Origin: Igneacidithiobacillus copahuensis
Lineage (GTDB): Bacteria > Pseudomonadota > Gammaproteobacteria > Acidithiobacillales > Acidithiobacillaceae
Direction of reading: 5' to 3'
Assembly (NCBI RefSeq): GCF_018854015.1
Contig: NZ_JAAXYO010000123.1
Location: 1-31,556, forward strand
DNA: 31,556 nucleotides
Shown here: positions 16,333-25,008 of the stretch, one piece after another
Numbering within the stretch: the stretch's first letter is position 1
Layout of the letters: every line of letters starts with the position of its first letter
Made by a program: the position numbers and the translations under genes
Notes under the pieces: model-generated
Database searches by the model: none
The model's input: the letters and a program-made list of their open reading frames with translations, nothing else
Told to the model about the DNA's origin: nothing

Positions 16333-17565
16333 CTACAGCTCACCATCTGGCGTGTCTGGCCGGATCGTGAAAGTCCCCGAACGGCCCAACCTTGCTCTGT
16401 GCTCTTCCACCTCGCTCAGGATGACCTGGAGCGCATCAATGATCTGCGCCGGTTTTGGGCAGCCCGTCCAAGGCTCCTTCACGAGTCCGAAAATCTGCTC
16501 AACGAGTTCCATGGGCAGGGAAAACATCACCGAGTCGGCTGGAGTTTGAACAGGAGCCGGTCCCAAAATCGAATCCAGATCGACAGTTACCCCGGGATTT
16601 TCTTCTCCATCACCATCCTCAAATATGCCACCAGACCCGGCAGCACTGTCGTTGTCATTCTCCCCTTCCTCACGTTCATCGCCGACCGGTGCAGGAAACA
16701 TATCGGCCACAGGACCTGTGCTGTCTGCAAGACTGGATGGCGGGGCGAAGTTCTCATCATCCGGTTGGTATCCACTATCCGATGCGACTGAAATCTGCTG
16801 TTCCCTCTCTTGCGTAACCTGTGCCTCAACAGCATTGAGCAAGGATCGGGAAAATGTTGCGCCCTCCCCGACACGGGTAGCCAAAACATCCAGCAGGCCT
16901 GCCTTGTCCGGGTCGTTCCTCCAGGCAATCAACCGTTGCATTTCGTTCATGCCGATGCTGTCCAGCGCTACACCGATCTGCCCGGCAATCGCCCTGGCAT
17001 CCTCGCTGCCCATGACCAGAACAGCCCGCAACCAGGATGCCGAGCGCCCCAGGCGACGGGCCAGTTCCGCAGGACGCACCTGGAGCGTATCCAGTAACGC
17101 CTGCAGCGCCACGGCCACATCCTCGTTGCGCATCTCCGCGCGCGCCAGGTTCTCCACCAGTTGCATTTCCAGCCGGTCTGTGGGGTTTGCCGACTGCGCG
17201 ATAACGGCGGGGATGCGTCCAAGATCGTAGCCCCGCCGCGCGCATGGATTACCGGACGCCAAAGCCATCTTCGCCGCCCGCCACCGCCTTTCGCCGGCGA
17301 CGATCTGGTATCTGCCGGCCCCTCGCGCCTCTACCGTAATGGGCTGAATGACGCCATGCTGAAGGATGCTGTCTGCAAGATTCTCCAAATCAGGATCATC
17401 CTCTGGCGTAAACCGCCGGGGCTGGGCGGGATCGGGATCAATGGCCTCCAGTGGCAAGTAGAGAGCCGGTACCGCTGTCGCAGTAATCGCGCCGGTATGG
17501 GGTGTCGTCTGCAGGGCCACCCGGGCCGCTTCCAGATTCAATCCACCAAGCAGTGACTCTTTCAT
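16333..17565 (-). CDS. parB: ParB-like partition protein
   Basis: The 410-residue protein has a ParB N-terminal domain at about residues 35-140, with QPRRF, the loop ILQHGVIQPITV and GERRWRA, the last being the CTP-binding box II of ParB. A helix-turn-helix follows at about 170-200 (RPAELARRLGRSASWLRAVLVMG). An acidic, disordered linker covers about 265-345, and a C-terminal domain probably mediates dimerisation. Its ATG overlaps the parA stop in ATGA form. It should bind a plasmid centromere and, like KorB of IncP plasmids, may also repress promoters. No obvious parS iteron cluster is visible nearby. Confidence 0.93.
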   Translation of the reverse strand: MKESLLGGLNLEAARVALQTTPHTGAITATAVPALYLPLEAIDPDPAQPRRFTPEDDPDLENLADSILQHGVIQPITVEARGAGRYQIVAGERRWRAAKMALASGNPCARRGYDLGRIPAVIAQSANPTDRLEMQLVENLARAEMRNEDVAVALQALLDTLQVRPAELARRLGRSASWLRAVLVMGSEDARAIAGQIGVALDSIGMNEMQRLIAWRNDPDKAGLLDVLATRVGEGATFSRSLLNAVEAQVTQEREQQISVASDSGYQPDDENFAPPSSLADSTGPVADMFPAPVGDEREEGENDNDSAAGSGGIFEDGDGEENPGVTVDLDSILGPAPVQTPADSVMFSLPMELVEQIFGLVKEPWTGCPKPAQIIDALQVILSEVEEHRARLGRSGTFTIRPDTPDGEL

Positions 17566-18422
17566 TGTTCACCCCCTTCGCGCTGCTTTGTCAGAATCTC
17601 CTCTGCGTCATCTGGTTCCTGGACTTCCCGGCTGTCCGGATTGTCCTCATCATCGGGCACGTCCTGTAAAAGACTGTAAAAGGTCTGATACCAGGCATCC
17701 CGCTGCGCATCATCCCGGCAGGCTTCCCAATAGGGCTTGCCGAGGCGCAGTCCCTTTCGGACATCCTCACGCTCATAGAGCTGATGGGGCATCACCCAGT
17801 CGGGGAATCCTTCCAGCAACGCGCTGGCAATCGTCAGGTTGGTCGCGGAATTGGCCTTGACGCGATTGATCAGCACCTTGAACTCCAGCTTGGGATTGTC
17901 TGGCCGGATATGTCCGGTGTACGTCTGAACCAGGGACAGCAGGCCCTGTGTACCCAGAGCGTCTGGTGTCACCGGGGCAATGTGCTTGTCCGCTATCAGC
18001 AATGGCGCCACCTGCCGCACCCCGGGCGCTGGCGGACAATCCACGACCACCAGGTGATAGAAAGCTCCTGGCCCCTCATCGGCCTTTTCGAGGGTGTCCA
18101 GACGACGCAGGGCCAGTACGGCTGCTGCCGCATCATCGTCAACCGCATCCAGCCCAGCCGATGCCTGCAGAAAATCGAACCCAAAAATTGGGGAGGTCTG
18201 CACCGGAATTTTTCGGTCTGGGTACCACAGGTCCAGCGCCGTGCCGTCCATGGTTTGGTGGCGGTCCCCATCTCCCGTCGCCAGAAATGTGGCACTCCCC
18301 TGTTGGTCGAGGTCCACCAAAAGCGTCCGAAACCCCATGTTGTGGGCATGGATCGCCATGTGAACGGCCAGCGTGGTCTTTCCCACCCCGCCCTTCTGAT
18401 TGGCAAATGCAAAAAGTTTCAT
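17562..18422 (-). CDS. parA: ParA-family partition ATPase
   Basis: The 286-residue protein starts MKLFAFANQKGGVGKT, with the deviant Walker A KGGVGKT at residues 10-16, then LLVDLDQQGSAT and VVVDCPPAPG as the later nucleotide-binding motifs. I place the start at 18422 after AGGAG; an open frame extends upstream to 18521 but lacks a ribosome site and would add an unusual Cys-rich leader. It lacks an N-terminal DNA-binding domain, as in small ParA proteins. The C-terminus is acidic (DDEDNPDSREVQEPDDAEE). It should position plasmid copies with ParB, encoded directly downstream. Confidence 0.94.
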   Translation of the reverse strand: MKLFAFANQKGGVGKTTLAVHMAIHAHNMGFRTLLVDLDQQGSATFLATGDGDRHQTMDGTALDLWYPDRKIPVQTSPIFGFDFLQASAGLDAVDDDAAAAVLALRRLDTLEKADEGPGAFYHLVVVDCPPAPGVRQVAPLLIADKHIAPVTPDALGTQGLLSLVQTYTGHIRPDNPKLEFKVLINRVKANSATNLTIASALLEGFPDWVMPHQLYEREDVRKGLRLGKPYWEACRDDAQRDAWYQTFYSLLQDVPDDEDNPDSREVQEPDDAEEILTKQREGGEQ

Positions 18423-18449
18423 AAAAGACTCCTGTTCGATCGGTGAATG

Positions 18450-18457
18450 GGTATAGC
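18450..18457 (-). promoter_or_regulatory. GGTATAGC box upstream of parA
   Basis: One exact GGTATAGC copy lies 28 bases from the parA ATG and reads AGAAAGCTATACC on the coding strand. It probably forms the -10 region of the parAB promoter. Just upstream, at about 18468-18484, is a variant (CGAGACGATCCGTGC) of the 3'-end element found after trbJ, trbE and trbL. Confidence 0.55.
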
Positions 18458-18483
18458 TTTCTGTGGTTGCACGGATCGTCTCG

Positions 18484-18762
18484 TCAGGACCGCAGCATCT
18501 CCTGCACCATGGCGGACACACTCACGCTTTCTGGCAATGCGGCCAGCTTTGCGGCAGCCTCCGGGGTAAGAGCAATCGCAAAAGGCTCATAGGGGGGTTC
18601 CGGTACGGGCCGGCTGGCCCTTCGCAAACCCATGGACCGCAGGGTTTCCATGGGCAGGCGTACCAGTTCCTGACTGACTCGCGCCGACCGGGCTGCGGCA
18701 TCCTCACGGTATTTCTCGGCAATCAGGCCTCGCTGCAGGCGCGGAATGATGCGACTTTTCAT
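18484..18762 (-). CDS. Hypothetical 92-aa protein after trbI
   Basis: The protein is basic at its N-terminus (MKSRIIPRLQRGLIAEKYREDAAARSARVSQELVRL) and ends in ALTPEAAAKLAALPESVSVSAMVQEMLRS, a pattern that suggests a small DNA-binding or ribbon-helix-helix-like protein; I cannot name it. Its ATG overlaps the trbI stop in ATGA form and a GGAGG site lies upstream, so it is the last gene of the trbF-G-I unit. Its stop codon TGA is the start of the shared TGACGAGAC element. Confidence 0.7.
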   Translation of the reverse strand: MKSRIIPRLQRGLIAEKYREDAAARSARVSQELVRLPMETLRSMGLRRASRPVPEPPYEPFAIALTPEAAAKLAALPESVSVSAMVQEMLRS

Positions 18763-20015
18763 TCGGACCTTCCTCCCATGTAAGGGTCCAGCTCCGAAGG
18801 TTTGGCAGGTGCTGCCTGCGCCGCCGTACTGACCAGGTTCACGCCGTGCCGGTAAGGGCCGGGGAACACCAGATCTCTGCTCACCACGACGTTGAAGACG
18901 TATCCCGACCGGATGGTCAGCGTCGGCGACACATTGATGTATTTCTGGAACAGTTGCGCCTCGGCTTCCCCGAAGGTCTGGGCCAGAGACTGCTCTCCGT
19001 CCACCAATGCTTCATTGCCCGTTACCCCGCCGTTGGTCGTTGTCGTGGTAGTGGGACTGGCAACTGCCATCCCTATGTCGATGAACGACAGCAGGAGGGC
19101 GTTCTTGAAGATTTCCCAGGTGTGGTTATTCACCAGATCCTTGAAACCCGCATATCCCCGTGGTGAAGCTCCCACCATCTTCCCTAACTGAATATACGTG
19201 CCATTGGGAAACTCGATCCGGGTCCACATCACCCCAACCCGGGTCTGGCCCATGGCCGCGCCGCTTTTATAGGTGCCTACCAGGACGCTTCCCGCAGGAA
19301 TCAGCACATAGGATGCGTTCAGACTGTTATAAACCGGGTGCGTCACCACCGCCTTGACCTGGCCGGCGATGTCCGACTTGATGCCGGTTTCCAAAATGGC
19401 TGGGATCACCGCGCCCTGAAGCAACTCGTAGGGGCTTACCTCGCGCCGGACCAGATGCGTGCTGTAGACGCCGTGATGCTTGTCCTTGTTGGTCATCTCC
19501 GCGATGGATTTGGTCAGTGTCAGCATATTCGGCGATTGTGGCGTCGATGCTGCGGCTGCGGTCGAAACGCCACTACCCCAGCCGCTCCCAGCCTCACCGG
19601 TGCCGCCCCGCCCTTGAATGGCCTGCTCGAAGGCCGCAACCTGCGGACTGGGCTGTTGGGCTTCCGTAGTCTGTCCAGTCTGTGGCGCTGCCCCTCCACC
19701 GGCGGCCTCCGACTGGGTAGAAGTCGATCCCGAAGATGTGCGAGCAACCGGCACCTTGATGGGTACCTGCGGGCTTTTTGCATAAAATACGGGAGCTTTG
19801 TGGACTGTTTCCTTTGCTGGCAACGGAGTGGACCCAAAGCCATGCAACAGGTAGATCGCCCCCAGACCACCAGTGGCGACCACGGCAGCACCGGCTACGC
19901 TGTAAGCTACGATCTTGCCAGATTTCAAATGCGCGCCCAGCGCCTTTTTGTCGGGCAGGAGAGATCCCCTGATCTTGCCTTTCCCCTCCCCCATCGGAGT
20001 CTGGTTGTCTGCCAT
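18759..20015 (-). CDS. trbI: TrbI/VirB10-like type IV secretion protein
   Basis: The 418-residue protein has a cytoplasmic N-terminus, one membrane helix near residues 35-55 (VAYSVAGAAVVATGGLGAIYLL), a Pro/Ser/Gln-rich periplasmic linker, and a C-terminal VirB10 domain. The domain contains YVLIPAGSVLVGTYKSGAAMGQTRVGVMWTRIEFPNGTYIQLGKMVG, which is highly typical. VirB10 proteins span the envelope and gate the channel. The start at 20015 follows GAGGAGAG; a TTG at 20030 is less likely. It lies downstream of trbG and overlaps the 92-aa gene. Confidence 0.95.
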   Translation of the reverse strand: MADNQTPMGEGKGKIRGSLLPDKKALGAHLKSGKIVAYSVAGAAVVATGGLGAIYLLHGFGSTPLPAKETVHKAPVFYAKSPQVPIKVPVARTSSGSTSTQSEAAGGGAAPQTGQTTEAQQPSPQVAAFEQAIQGRGGTGEAGSGWGSGVSTAAAASTPQSPNMLTLTKSIAEMTNKDKHHGVYSTHLVRREVSPYELLQGAVIPAILETGIKSDIAGQVKAVVTHPVYNSLNASYVLIPAGSVLVGTYKSGAAMGQTRVGVMWTRIEFPNGTYIQLGKMVGASPRGYAGFKDLVNNHTWEIFKNALLLSFIDIGMAVASPTTTTTTNGGVTGNEALVDGEQSLAQTFGEAEAQLFQKYINVSPTLTIRSGYVFNVVVSRDLVFPGPYRHGVNLVSTAAQAAPAKPSELDPYMGGRSE

Positions 20016-20026
20016 GGTATCTCTCC

Positions 20027-21118
20027 TCAATGACTCTCATGAACGAGCTTGACGACCTTCCCGCTGCTGCCTTTACCAGCAATCAAGAGAATCCGGTCTG
20101 GCACACCATCGACGATGTAGTATCCATCCCGGTACGTGGTGTTGATGATGGCGTTCTGACCGGCAGCGTTCTCCGCCAGAATCGACGGAATTCCGCCGCG
20201 ACTGCCCTGACCAGGCCTGAACTGGATGAACGTCTGCCTGCCATCGTCAAAGACGCGCTCCGGCAGGATCGAGTCGCAATCGCTACTGCTGAACCAGCCG
20301 CCCCCCGAGCAGTGCATGCTCCAGCGGAAATTCAGATCGGCAACATTGGTCGAAGGTAGTACCGCCACCGTCTCACGATTTACTTTCTCTTGAAGCGTCC
20401 GGCTTGCAGCATCCTCCTGTTTCCAGGTTCGGATGATGGCGTATGGGTAATAAAACCCGATCATGGGTGTGTATCGCGCCGCGTCGGACGTGACCTCGAT
20501 CACGTAGTTCAGAGGTTTTCCCGTAGCCGACGTACCCGTGACCACCAGATTGCCATGCAGGCCGGCAAAGCGCGGCGTGATGGCCATCTCCGGCTGATTC
20601 CCTGCCATGAGCTGATTCACCTGCCAGTAGGCCGGCGACAGCCCCACGGCCTTGGGATGCTGCATCCCCGCCTGCAGCACGAGAAGCGAGGTATGGAGCG
20701 GTGCAGTTACCAAAGTAGGCAGAGACTGCCCATAGGCATACAGCACCTCGCCGTTGGTCCCGGCAATGGGCGGCAGGTTCTGGGTCCTTCCGGCTTCATA
20801 GGCGGCTACCAGCGCCTTTTCCATGGCCGCTTTGGAGCGCGCGGAAATCTTTCCTTGTGGTGGCGTGGCAATGGCCTTCTGCCAGATCTCGGCAGACGAC
20901 TCGTGCGATGGCCCAGCGACTCCCGAAGTGCCGGCCGCCTGCACGGCATTCTGATCGATCGCCGGTACCACTGGATCGACGCTCCCGCCGGCGACTGGAG
21001 GCACTTTGCCTGGAATACCGGCGGGTGCTGGCGAGACTACGACGGCGTGAGCAAACACTACCCCGCTGAAGCCCAACAGAGACGCGGCTGTCGCCGCATG
21101 GATGAGTGAACTGCGCAT
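20027..21118 (-). CDS. trbG: TrbG/VirB9-like outer-membrane complex protein
   Basis: The 363-residue protein has a signal peptide (MRSSLIHAATAASLLGFSGVVFAHA, cleavage near 24), a spacer of about 100 residues, and a VirB9/TrbG domain. The domain runs from GEVLYAYGQSLPTLVTAPLHTSLLVLQ to the C-terminal DGYYIVDGVPDRILLI, which is diagnostic. These proteins form the outer ring with VirB10. It is longer than many TrbG proteins because of the Pro/Ala-rich N-terminal region. AAGGAG precedes the ATG. The gene lies 14 bases after trbF and 11 bases before the chosen trbI start. Confidence 0.94.
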   Translation of the reverse strand: MRSSLIHAATAASLLGFSGVVFAHAVVVSPAPAGIPGKVPPVAGGSVDPVVPAIDQNAVQAAGTSGVAGPSHESSAEIWQKAIATPPQGKISARSKAAMEKALVAAYEAGRTQNLPPIAGTNGEVLYAYGQSLPTLVTAPLHTSLLVLQAGMQHPKAVGLSPAYWQVNQLMAGNQPEMAITPRFAGLHGNLVVTGTSATGKPLNYVIEVTSDAARYTPMIGFYYPYAIIRTWKQEDAASRTLQEKVNRETVAVLPSTNVADLNFRWSMHCSGGGWFSSSDCDSILPERVFDDGRQTFIQFRPGQGSRGGIPSILAENAAGQNAIINTTYRDGYYIVDGVPDRILLIAGKGSSGKVVKLVHESH

Positions 21119-21132
21119 GGGGATTCTCCTTG

Positions 21133-21849
21133 TTACGGAAGTGCATTCCAGGTGAAAGAGGTAATGAAGATGCCGAAGGGGTCGGCTTTGAGCGTAGCGG
21201 GATTGCTCGATGGGGCCTGAATACGATAGGTCACGGTACCTTCATAATTCCGTCGCCACTTGATCGATCCGCTGGCACCGTACTGGGTCTCGGTCCATTG
21301 CACCTGTACCGTGCCGCCCTTCGGCGTCACCGTGCCCACAGGCAGGACGGAGGAAATGTCCACGGTTCGGCCACCCTCGTTCCTGGTAAAGTTGGAATAG
21401 GGATTGTGACGCTCGAAATAGGCTGTGAGCCGCTCGTTTTCCTTGTTTCCCACCAGGTCGTATGTTGATTCGTAGATCTGCTTCTCGGCAGCCACTACCG
21501 GCAGGCGTTCGCGGACGTTCCGAACCCAATTGGCGATGACATGCCGCACTACGGGCAGGTCATAGGTCCCGGCTTGAACTTCCTGGGCAAGATGCACGGC
21601 CTGTCCCAGATGATTGACCTCAACCACATACGGCACGACATGCACCCGATCCGCCTCGTACACCATCCCCGCCCCGAAGAGCGCGGCGATGGCGATGGAG
21701 GCCAGCGCTGCCACACGCCAGTTTTTGGCCTGCGCGATATAATCGCCATAGCGTTCCAGCCATTCCCGCCGTGCGACGAGATACTGAGCAGCCACTCCCT
21801 CCTCTGGGACATCCGGGCTTTCTTCGGTGCTTGCTACTATCTTTGCCAT
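21133..21849 (-). CDS. trbF: TrbF/VirB8-like inner-membrane protein
   Basis: The 238-residue protein has one N-terminal membrane helix at about residues 45-65 (WRVAALASIAIAALFGAGMVYEA) followed by a periplasmic VirB8/TrbF domain (VHVVPYVVEVNHLGQAVHL...VQWTETQYGASGSIKWRRNYEGTVTYRI). Such proteins dimerise and link inner- and outer-membrane parts of the channel. It is the first gene after a 236-bp gap that holds a GGTATAGC promoter, so trbF-G-I form their own unit. AAAGGGG precedes the ATG. Confidence 0.94.
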   Translation of the reverse strand: MAKIVASTEESPDVPEEGVAAQYLVARREWLERYGDYIAQAKNWRVAALASIAIAALFGAGMVYEADRVHVVPYVVEVNHLGQAVHLAQEVQAGTYDLPVVRHVIANWVRNVRERLPVVAAEKQIYESTYDLVGNKENERLTAYFERHNPYSNFTRNEGGRTVDISSVLPVGTVTPKGGTVQVQWTETQYGASGSIKWRRNYEGTVTYRIQAPSSNPATLKADPFGIFITSFTWNALP

Positions 21850-21881
21850 GTATAACCCCTTTCAAAATCCGCTGCTGTTCT

Positions 21882-21910
21882 GGTATAGCCAGCGGGAAAG
21901 AGGATAGGCA
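21882..21910 (-). promoter_or_regulatory. Conserved two-box promoter upstream of trbF
   Basis: On the coding strand the boxes read TGCCTATC and GCTATACC, with TGCCTA and TATACC separated by 17 bases. This is the same geometry as at 25880, 29294 and 31255. The downstream edge GCTATACCAGAACAG is identical to that at 31255. Confidence 0.65.
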
Positions 21911-22085
21911 GGGGGGGTGTAAAACGACCGAATGTGCCGCGCAGGCCAGTGGCTTTAGCCATGGGGTGAGCGGCCAGGCGTTATTGCTCAAGTACCAGGG
22001 CACGGCACTCAGTGCGTTGGCCAAGTTCTCCGCGCATCGCGTGGATCACGCATTGGACAAAGTGGCAGGCTGCTGTTTTCTTCCG
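21911..22085. other. Intergenic region between the PLD gene and trbF
   Basis: No convincing gene is present here; the open frames on both strands lack ribosome sites and family signatures. A run of seven G at about 21911-21917 adjoins the promoter boxes. No strong rho-independent terminator is seen after the PLD-type gene. Confidence 0.5.
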
Positions 22086-22958
22086 TTATTCTGCCCGGCT
22101 CCAATCCCGATCAAACTGCGCTTGCAGTTTGGCGATGTCGGAGCCGTTGAGCAGCAGGCCCATTTCCCGGTTCCGATTCAGGCTGGATTCGGAGAAGTTC
22201 TCGGACCCGATGAACGCATCCTTCCCGCCCACGATCATCTTGGCGTGCATGTAAATGGGCCGTTTGGGCATCAGTCGCACCTGAACGCCATGGCTTTCAA
22301 GCCATGCCACGTTACGCTTGTCCTGTTCGGAGATGCTGGCTGGCAGGATGACACGTGCCATGCGTCCCTTGGCGGCGATGGCGTTCAGAATGGTGCGGTC
22401 GTCGCCCATCTCCTCGCTCTCGATATCCACGGGGCCCGGCTGGTCGATGACCGATGCGATGACCCGCTCCGATCCCGGGGAGAGCACCAGAGCACGGCGA
22501 GGACCGGTTCCTGCGTGTTGGCCCGTCCAGTCGACATGGAAAACAGCACGGGCCGCCGTAACCACGGCAGGATTCCTGGTGACAAAGAGGTACTCCCGAT
22601 TGCGGTGGAAGGCAGACCAGTCGAAATTGGCGGTTCCGATCTCACACTCATGCCCGTTACACACATACTTGGCATGGTCGTATACATAACGATCCTCGAA
22701 ACGGGCCGGGGCCTGATGTACCTCAGCGCCAAGGGCGGCGACGGCATGAAACTCTTTGCGGACTTGCCAGGGCTTCATGCCGTATGGCTTGCCATCCAGG
22801 ATCACCCGCACGTTGACGCCGCGCGCCCGCGCAGCTTTCAGAGCGGCCATGATCGGCCGGCTGGAAAGGTAATACACGTTCAGGTCCACGGAGTGCCTGG
22901 TCTGGTCGATGACCTGCACGATGGGTGCAGAACCTGCGTTCGGTTCGATGTACAGCAC
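22086..22958 (-). CDS. Phospholipase D superfamily nuclease-like protein
   Basis: The 290-residue protein has two HKD-type motifs, HAKYVCNGHECEIGTANFD from about residue 95 and HAKMIVGGKDAFIGSENF from about residue 238. Both have the His and Lys and the downstream Asn needed for a two-lobed active site. PLD-type enzymes on conjugative plasmids include endonucleases such as Nuc of pKM101. No clear signal peptide is seen, so the site of action is uncertain. I chose the GTG at 22958 because GGGGAGG lies 6 bases before it; the TTG at 22973 would overlap that ribosome site. It follows the small membrane protein gene by 20 bases inside the trb cluster, where it is not a standard component. Confidence 0.88.
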   Translation of the reverse strand: MLYIEPNAGSAPIVQVIDQTRHSVDLNVYYLSSRPIMAALKAARARGVNVRVILDGKPYGMKPWQVRKEFHAVAALGAEVHQAPARFEDRYVYDHAKYVCNGHECEIGTANFDWSAFHRNREYLFVTRNPAVVTAARAVFHVDWTGQHAGTGPRRALVLSPGSERVIASVIDQPGPVDIESEEMGDDRTILNAIAAKGRMARVILPASISEQDKRNVAWLESHGVQVRLMPKRPIYMHAKMIVGGKDAFIGSENFSESSLNRNREMGLLLNGSDIAKLQAQFDRDWSRAE

Positions 22959-22978
22959 GTTTTTCCTCCCCAAAGTCC

Positions 22979-23236
22979 CTATAGGTTCTCGTTACGCCCC
23001 GCCTGTCGCGCCGCATTGAGGTCTGATTGCGTATATCCGGTGGACGATATTCCTATATTTTCCCAATTACCGGAGTGCGTGGAGGTCGCGATATCCACAA
23101 ACAGCCACAAAGCAAAAAGAATCATTGGTGAAAAAACCGCCGCCACCGCCAGATACTCGCCGATCACCGGAATCTTCATCCACACCGGCAACAGCACATA
23201 GGCAATAATGCTCAACATCCAGATCGTCTTTTTCAT
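22979..23236 (-). CDS. Small inner-membrane protein of the trb cluster
   Basis: The 85-residue protein has two hydrophobic segments at about 4-20 and 28-50 (IWMLSIIAYVLLPVWM and YLAVAAVFSPMILFALWLFVDI) and a soluble tail. I cannot assign a family. CAGGAG precedes the ATG. Its 5' leader is nearly a copy of the leader of the eexN-like gene, which suggests shared post-transcriptional or transcriptional control. It sits between trbL and the PLD-type gene. Confidence 0.75.
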   Translation of the reverse strand: MKKTIWMLSIIAYVLLPVWMKIPVIGEYLAVAAVFSPMILFALWLFVDIATSTHSGNWENIGISSTGYTQSDLNAARQAGRNENL

Positions 23237-23306
23237 GATAAAATCTCCTGAAAATGGGTCTGGCCATCCAGCCCCGTTTCCTATAGCGCGGATTGTCTCG
23301 TCGAAC
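23237..23306 (-). repeat. Duplicated intergenic leader, copy before the 85-aa gene
   Basis: On the coding strand this reads CGAGACAATCCGCGC, TATAGG, then GGGGCTGGATGG, then CAGGAGAT and the ATG. The same blocks in the same order lie at 25009-25074. The two copies can be aligned from the end of the preceding gene to the ribosome site. Confidence 0.75.
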
Positions 23307-24728
23307 TCATTCGCTATGCTTCAGGCCCGCGCCGGGTGCCTGAACGCCGTTGGTGTCCATCTTGCCGGGCGAGAATGCAGATTCCGCAGCCTGGTGCAGG
23401 GAAGTCGCCGTTTTATGGTTCTCAAGGAAGCGCTTGGCGAGGGTCTTCTCGTCGCTTGGCACAGACTGAGATCCACTACCGCTGGCACCACCGCCGGCAG
23501 ACGGTGCCGGTACCGCATTACCACCTGCTTCGCTTGCCGGTGTTGTCGCTGAGGGTGCAGGGGCTGGTACTGCATTGGCTGTGGCGGCATCCGCTCCTGC
23601 CATCCCACCCCCGCCGGCGGCAGTTGCACCTTCTCCCGCAGCGCCGCCCAAAGAGCCTGCAGCACCGGCGTCCATGGCTGCCGCCTGCGCCCCTGTCAGG
23701 GCACCCGCACCCCCAGCACCGGCCAGTGCGGCACCACCCGTCGCAATAGCGGCTCCGGCGGCGACACCAGCCGCAACACCGGCGGCAATCATTTCCCCGC
23801 CAGACATCGAGGTCGCTCCCGCAAGAACGCTATTGGCAATGCCCGGCAGTTTTTTGGTCAGCCATCCCACCAACAGGAAGAAGATCAGAACCTCGCCGTA
23901 GCCTTCAAACAGGCCAACGGTGCTGGTCCCGTTGCCGGAGGCAATATTGAGGATGGTCGTGACGCTGCTGCCGAGCTGGTTTTCGACAAATCCCAGCCAG
24001 AGTGTCAGCACGAGCAGTCGGACTCCTACCGATACCGCATACTTGAAGAATCCCTCGGCATACTGGACCGTCCAGCGGCTGCCGGCAAAACCCAGCATCA
24101 GCGCACCCACGGATCCTACCAGCAGGGCTTCCATCTTGATCGCAAAGAACTCGATGACGACATAAACCACGATCATCAACACGATCAGCGCCGTAATACC
24201 GGCCAGCATGATCCCCAATACATCACTCAACGCCGCCGTGCCTATATGCGTAACGTCGTAGAGCCAACCATGACTGTTTGAGGAATGCGGACCATCGAGC
24301 AGCGCCGTCCAGACTTTCATCATGGTGCTGAATATGGAGGTGGCGCTGACGCTCTGCGCGCCTCCAGCCTCTGCTCCGGTGCCCTGGAACCCCTGATATA
24401 CCCACTGCAACAATTGCTGGCTATTCAGCAGAATCGTGTAGAAGAAGCCGATGGTGATTAGTTTCTTGATAAAGGAGGAGAATATTTCGTGGACATCCTT
24501 CCCGCCGATCAGCCATTGCGCGACCAGGTAGACAAAATCGATGCCGAAGAGCGCATAAAAAATCTCCTCCGAAACGTGTAGTATGGTGGAGTACCAGGTC
24601 GTCACCACGTTGCTGAACGCAGCAATGAAGGGAGACACGGTTCCCGTGGCCGCATCTGCCGGGGTGGCGACCCCAAGCAGTATCACGCTCAGCAATAATG
24701 GCAGGATGACAGATGATCGCGAACGCAC
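23307..24728 (-). CDS. trbL: TrbL/VirB6-like polytopic membrane protein
   Basis: The 473-residue protein starts with a signal-like segment and has several membrane helices up to about residue 300 (for example IGFFYTILL, LGIMLAGITALIVLMIVVYVVIEFFAI, VLIFFLLVGWL). It then becomes an Ala/Gly-rich region at about 310-420 and ends in a charged tail. That architecture is typical of TrbL, the inner-membrane channel component. I chose GTG at 24728, 8 bases after AAGGA; a TTG at 24734 is too close to that site. It lies 13 bases after the eexN-like gene. A CGAGACAATCCGCGC element follows the stop closely. Confidence 0.93.
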   Translation of the reverse strand: MRSRSSVILPLLLSVILLGVATPADAATGTVSPFIAAFSNVVTTWYSTILHVSEEIFYALFGIDFVYLVAQWLIGGKDVHEIFSSFIKKLITIGFFYTILLNSQQLLQWVYQGFQGTGAEAGGAQSVSATSIFSTMMKVWTALLDGPHSSNSHGWLYDVTHIGTAALSDVLGIMLAGITALIVLMIVVYVVIEFFAIKMEALLVGSVGALMLGFAGSRWTVQYAEGFFKYAVSVGVRLLVLTLWLGFVENQLGSSVTTILNIASGNGTSTVGLFEGYGEVLIFFLLVGWLTKKLPGIANSVLAGATSMSGGEMIAAGVAAGVAAGAAIATGGAALAGAGGAGALTGAQAAAMDAGAAGSLGGAAGEGATAAGGGGMAGADAATANAVPAPAPSATTPASEAGGNAVPAPSAGGGASGSGSQSVPSDEKTLAKRFLENHKTATSLHQAAESAFSPGKMDTNGVQAPGAGLKHSE

Positions 24729-24741
24729 GGGCAAGTTCCTT

Positions 24742-25008
24742 TCAGTTCAGCCAACCGAAGTTCGGTTTGCCATAGGTGACGGGTTTATTCGGCTTTCCAC
24801 TGGTTCCATAGATCAGCTCGGCATTGGCGGCCGCCTGGCAGTCCTGCTCCCGGGCGTGCGAAACCTTCTTGTGATCCTGGCAGTAAGCGAGCGCTTTCTC
24901 CTCCGCTTTTGGGTGTTTGGCATAGTACGCCTGGGTATAGACCGGTCTGTGCCCACATCCTGCCAACGCCAAGGTCAACAAGCCGACCACTACAAAGTGC
25001 TTCTTCAT
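24742..25008 (-). CDS. EexN-like entry-exclusion lipoprotein
   Basis: The 88-residue product begins MKKHFVVVGLLTLALAGC, a lipoprotein signal with the lipobox LAGC, so it should be anchored in a membrane. The mature part (YYAKHPKAEEKALAYCQDHKKVSHAREQDCQAAANA) fits the EexN family with its two cysteines. EexN and TrbK proteins block redundant conjugation into a cell that already holds the plasmid. The start at 25008 follows AGGAG. The C-terminus YGKPNFGWLN almost repeats the C-terminus of TrbJ, encoded just upstream, which is not a family feature I know. Confidence 0.85.
   Translation of the reverse strand: MKKHFVVVGLLTLALAGCGHRPVYTQAYYAKHPKAEEKALAYCQDHKKVSHAREQDCQAAANAELIYGTSGKPNKPVTYGKPNFGWLN

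Noticed and set aside
16333..18422. A parS centromere or replication iterons near parAB
   Set aside because: Apart from the GGTATAGC boxes I saw no cluster of repeats or AT-rich origin-like region.
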